This document shows positions 61,431-64,000 of a stretch of DNA of 64,000 bases, one piece after another. A program made the translations under genes and the position numbers. This DNA is from Ornithinimicrobium sp. F0845 (GTDB lineage: Bacteria; Actinomycetota; Actinomycetes; Actinomycetales; Dermatophilaceae). The notes under the pieces are model-generated. The model searched no databases, was not told the DNA's origin, and was given only the letters and a program-made list of their open reading frames with translations. The first letter of the stretch is position 1. The number at the start of each line of letters is the position of its first letter. The stretch lies in assembly GCF_023015765.1 (NCBI RefSeq), contig NZ_JALKAL010000017.1, forward strand, positions 1 to 64,000, given 5' to 3'.

Positions 61431-63091
61431 CAGCGCGCCGTCCCCTCGGCCAGCAGCGCACGGAGCGGGTCGAGTCCGATCGGGCCTAGCCGCAGCGCCG
61501 CCATGTGGAAGGCATTCTCGTCGTAGGCGCTGCCCGCTGCCTCGCGGGCCGAGGCGAGGGCCTGCTCCCACAGTCGGGCCCCGACGCAGAACGCCAGTGC
61601 CTGGCCGGGCCAGCCGAGGTAGCGGTCGACCTCGAAGACGGCGGTGTGCCGGTCCATCCCGGCCACCTCGACCAGCACGTCCTGGCCCACCTCGCGAGTC
61701 CAGCGGGTGGCGGAGGTGACCCCGTTGCCCACCGGGATCGGAAGGTCAAGGTGAAGGCCGAGGTCGACCACGATCCGTGCGGCGCGCCACCGCTGCGCGA
61801 GAAGCACACTGAGCTGCTCGGCCTCGTCGTGGATCAGGCCCCACGAGTCGGCCCGCCCCTCGCTGTAGTGGGCCCAGCCCTCGGCATACCCGTGGATGTG
61901 ACACAGGTAGCGCTGCCAGGGGTGCAGGTGGCCCTGACTCATCGTGATGGAGTACTGCAGGTGGTGGCCGGGCACGCCCTCGTGGTGCACCGTGCTGACC
62001 TCGCGCCACACCGGCACCGTGTCCGCGTCCGGGGGTGTGGACCAGTAGACGCGGCCCGGTCGGGTGAGCGCCACGTCAGGCGGGGCGTAGTAGATGACGC
62101 CCGAGCCGGGGGTCGCGAGCCGACCCTCGCAGTCGCGCGTCGCCCGCGGCAGGTCGAAGACGGTGCCGTCCAGGGTCTGGATGCTGGCGCTGATCCGCTC
62201 CTCGATCCAGGCGACCAGCTCGGGCCCGACGGGCAGCCGCTGGCCGGGGCGTTCGTCCAGCACGGCCATCGCCGCGGCTGGGCCCTGGTCGCTGATCCCC
62301 CGGGTCAACCTGTCGACGTCGGCGGTGAGGGACCTGAGCCGGTCCCAGCCGTACTGGTAGGTCTCCTCGAGGTCGATCTGGGCGCCGAGGAACGCCGTGG
62401 AGGTCACGCGGTAGAGCTCGTGACCCACGCCGTCCTGCTCGGACCCGCGAGCCGCGTGCTCGGTCTCCAGCCAGCGCGCAAGGTATGCGCACGAGGCCGC
62501 CGCCGCTGCTGCGGCGCTCCTCAGCGCCTGCGCTCCGGCCCCGGCAGCCGATGACTTAACCAGTCGGCTGAAGTAGCCGTCCTCCGGATCAGCCCAGCCA
62601 TGCATCTGCGTCGCGAGCAGCCGTGCCTGCCGCGACGGTGCGACGAACCCTTGGTCGGCCGCGACGGTCAGGGTCTGACGGTACTGCTCGAACGCGGTGG
62701 GCACCTGCTCCAGGTTGCGGAGCAGCCGCGCCGACTCGTCGGCGCCACCAGAGGGCAGGTTGTCGAAGACCTGCTTGACCTGGTGCACCGGGGTGGCCAG
62801 GGGCGCCAGCAACCGCGTGGTGAAGCCCGACTCGGCGAGCGCGATCTCGTGGGTCAGTCGCTCGGTCAGCGCGATCCGCAGGACCCGCTCGGCCGGGTCG
62901 GTCTCCGTGGCGTCCTGCAGGGCTGCGAGCGCCCGGCGTCCAACCGCCTGCTGCTCCTCAAACACCCCTGGCGACAGGTCGGGGACGACGAGGTCGGCCT
63001 GCTGGCCGAGAGCCTCGGCGGCGGAAGGCTCGAGGGAGGCGAGCGAGGCGACGTACTCGTCGGCGACGGCGGTGACGGTGCGCTGGGTCAT
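61430..63091 (-). CDS. DUF885 family protein (putative peptidase), copy 1
   Basis: A 553-aa paralogue of the following gene with HHEGVPGHHLQ and HGYAEGWAHYSEGRAD, the same pair of metal-ligand motifs. It sits six bases after the LLM oxidoreductase stop, so LLM-DUF885-DUF885-XRE reads as one operon. Tandem DUF885 pairs may form a heteromer; that is inference. Confidence 0.82.
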   Translation of the reverse strand: MTQRTVTAVADEYVASLASLEPSAAEALGQQADLVVPDLSPGVFEEQQAVGRRALAALQDATETDPAERVLRIALTERLTHEIALAESGFTTRLLAPLATPVHQVKQVFDNLPSGGADESARLLRNLEQVPTAFEQYRQTLTVAADQGFVAPSRQARLLATQMHGWADPEDGYFSRLVKSSAAGAGAQALRSAAAAAAASCAYLARWLETEHAARGSEQDGVGHELYRVTSTAFLGAQIDLEETYQYGWDRLRSLTADVDRLTRGISDQGPAAAMAVLDERPGQRLPVGPELVAWIEERISASIQTLDGTVFDLPRATRDCEGRLATPGSGVIYYAPPDVALTRPGRVYWSTPPDADTVPVWREVSTVHHEGVPGHHLQYSITMSQGHLHPWQRYLCHIHGYAEGWAHYSEGRADSWGLIHDEAEQLSVLLAQRWRAARIVVDLGLHLDLPIPVGNGVTSATRWTREVGQDVLVEVAGMDRHTAVFEVDRYLGWPGQALAFCVGARLWEQALASAREAAGSAYDENAFHMAALRLGPIGLDPLRALLAEGTAR

Positions 63092-63097
63092 GGGTCC

Positions 63098-64000
63098 TCA
63101 GGTGGTGTCGGCAGTGACTCGGTCGGTCGTGGGGTGCGTGCTGGTGGGCGACGTGGTGGTGGACGGCGTGGCGGTGGGCGACGTGGCGGTGCTACGCAGC
63201 AGGGGGAGGACCTCCGCACCGAGCAGGTCGATGCCGGTGCCGGACTCGAGCCCGTGCGGGGTCCCGAACTCCACGCGGGTCGCGCCGGCCTCGAACAGGC
63301 CGGCTGCCTGGGTCGCGACCTGCTCGGGTGTCCCGGCGAGGGCGAAGCGATCCAACAGGTCGTCGGGCACCAGCGCGCCAGCGTCCTGGTGCCGTCCCTC
63401 GCCGAGCAGACGGCGCAGCTCGGCCAGCAGGTCCGGGTCCACGGTCACGGTGGGGTCCAGCGCGGCCACGACGTCCAGGTACATGGCGACCTCGGTGCGC
63501 GCCTTGTCGCGGGCTGCCGTGCCGTCCGCGTCCACCACCGTCACCGCCCCGGCGACCAGGCCGACCTCAGCCCGGTCGCGCCCGACCTCATGGCAGCGCT
63601 CGGCCAGCCAGGAGGACATCAGTCGCACCATGTCGGGGTTGGCGGTGCCGCCGATCTTGACCTCGTCGGCGACCTCGGCCGCGAGGGCCGCGCCTTTCGG
63701 ACCCCACACCCCCAGCAGCACGTCCACCCGAGGCCGCAACGGCGTGTAGCGCAGGCGGAAGCCCGGCTCGATCTGGTAAGCGGTCCCGGCGTACCCGCTG
63801 GTGTCGCCCGCAAGCAACCGGCGAACGATCGCGACGGTGTCCCGCAGGGCCGCAAGCGGCCTGCGCTGCCCCACGGCCAGGTCGGAGAGCCACGACCCAC
63901 GGGTGAGCCCGAGATAGGCGCGCCCCCCGCTGGCCTCGTCCAGGGCCGCGATCGCCCCGGCCACCTCCACCGGATGCATGGTGAACGGGTTGAGGCAGGC
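63098..64000 (-). CDS. LLM-class F420-dependent oxidoreductase, partial
   Basis: The frame is open to the window edge, so the N-terminus is missing. The visible part reads NPFTMHPVEVAGAIAALDEA, GGRAYLGLTRGSWL and GVWGPKGAALAAEVADEV, which is the luciferase-like/methylene-tetrahydromethanopterin reductase TIM barrel that uses F420 or FMN. A Thr/Ser/Pro-rich tail of about 30 residues, encoded by GTGGCGGTGGGCGAC-type low-complexity DNA near 63140-63190, follows the barrel and is unusual for the family. Confidence 0.85.
   Translation of the reverse strand, partial: ACLNPFTMHPVEVAGAIAALDEASGGRAYLGLTRGSWLSDLAVGQRRPLAALRDTVAIVRRLLAGDTSGYAGTAYQIEPGFRLRYTPLRPRVDVLLGVWGPKGAALAAEVADEVKIGGTANPDMVRLMSSWLAERCHEVGRDRAEVGLVAGAVTVVDADGTAARDKARTEVAMYLDVVAALDPTVTVDPDLLAELRRLLGEGRHQDAGALVPDDLLDRFALAGTPEQVATQAAGLFEAGATRVEFGTPHGLESGTGIDLLGAEVLPLLRSTATSPTATPSTTTSPTSTHPTTDRVTADTT

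Noticed and set aside
1-64000. Integrase, transposase, tRNA or rRNA genes that would mark island borders
   Set aside because: I looked for these on both strands and saw no convincing candidate; the island edge is inferred from broken genes and base composition only.

Overview
The window is high-GC, gene-dense DNA from an actinobacterium. Pointers are an Lsr2-type DNA-binding domain (48.2-47.2 kb), F420-linked enzymes (26.5 and 63-64 kb), a DUF222/HNH (13E12-type) gene, a thrC-thrB pair and several genes whose -10 box sits exactly six bases before the start codon (leaderless transcripts). A Micrococcales/Intrasporangiaceae-like host is my guess from gene content, not a measurement. I saw no rRNA, tRNA, transposase, integrase or CRISPR array.

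Region 1 (1-25.4 kb) is a defence island and the most interesting part. A leftward operon (DUF6361 protein, two-motif phospholipase-D-fold protein, SNF2-like helicase) is set back to back with a rightward five-gene operon: DrmD-like SNF2 helicase, 1540-aa adenine-specific DNA methyltransferase, 2114-aa DEAD/DUF1998 helicase carrying nuclease-like C-terminal domains, UvrD-like helicase with a RelE/ParE-like N-terminus, and an ImmA/IrrE-like zinc peptidase. The first three look like an Azaca-type trio. The second operon shares its front end with class 1 DISARM, but a Druantia/MrfA-style giant helicase replaces separate DrmA/DrmB proteins, and three further activities are added. A GIY-YIG/T5orf172-type nuclease gene converges on the left operon at the window edge.

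Region 2 (25.4-28.3 kb) is a scrambled junction: a small orphan gene, an F420-type nitroreductase whose frame runs on past its natural end, a 5'-truncated esterase fused in frame to an XRE repressor, and a decayed MNT/HEPN toxin-antitoxin pair.

Region 3 (28.3-34.7 kb) is a pseudouridine/nucleoside catabolic operon (psuG, psuK, MFS transporter, nucleoside hydrolase, ribokinase) with a divergent LysR regulator. Free or phosphorylated ribose would be released from (pseudo)nucleosides and phosphorylated for central metabolism.

Region 4 (34.7-45.3 kb) holds a TetR-controlled ABC exporter, housekeeping rph and rdgB, a vWA/HTH pair with its own operator, an oxidoreductase pseudogene broken by two stops at tyrosine positions, thrC-thrB, an AbiE-like HTH/nucleotidyltransferase pair with a perfect operator, and a CBS-domain protein.

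Region 5 (45.3-64 kb) holds a tandem GNAT, two VapBC modules flanking an ERCC4-Lsr2 fusion, a SWIM/SNF2 helicase, a Rid-family protein, a lipoprotein gamma-glutamyltransferase, an eCIS-effector-like metallopeptidase, a DUF222/HNH protein, GntR and XRE-cupin regulators, two tandem DUF885 proteins and an LLM-class oxidoreductase that leaves the window.
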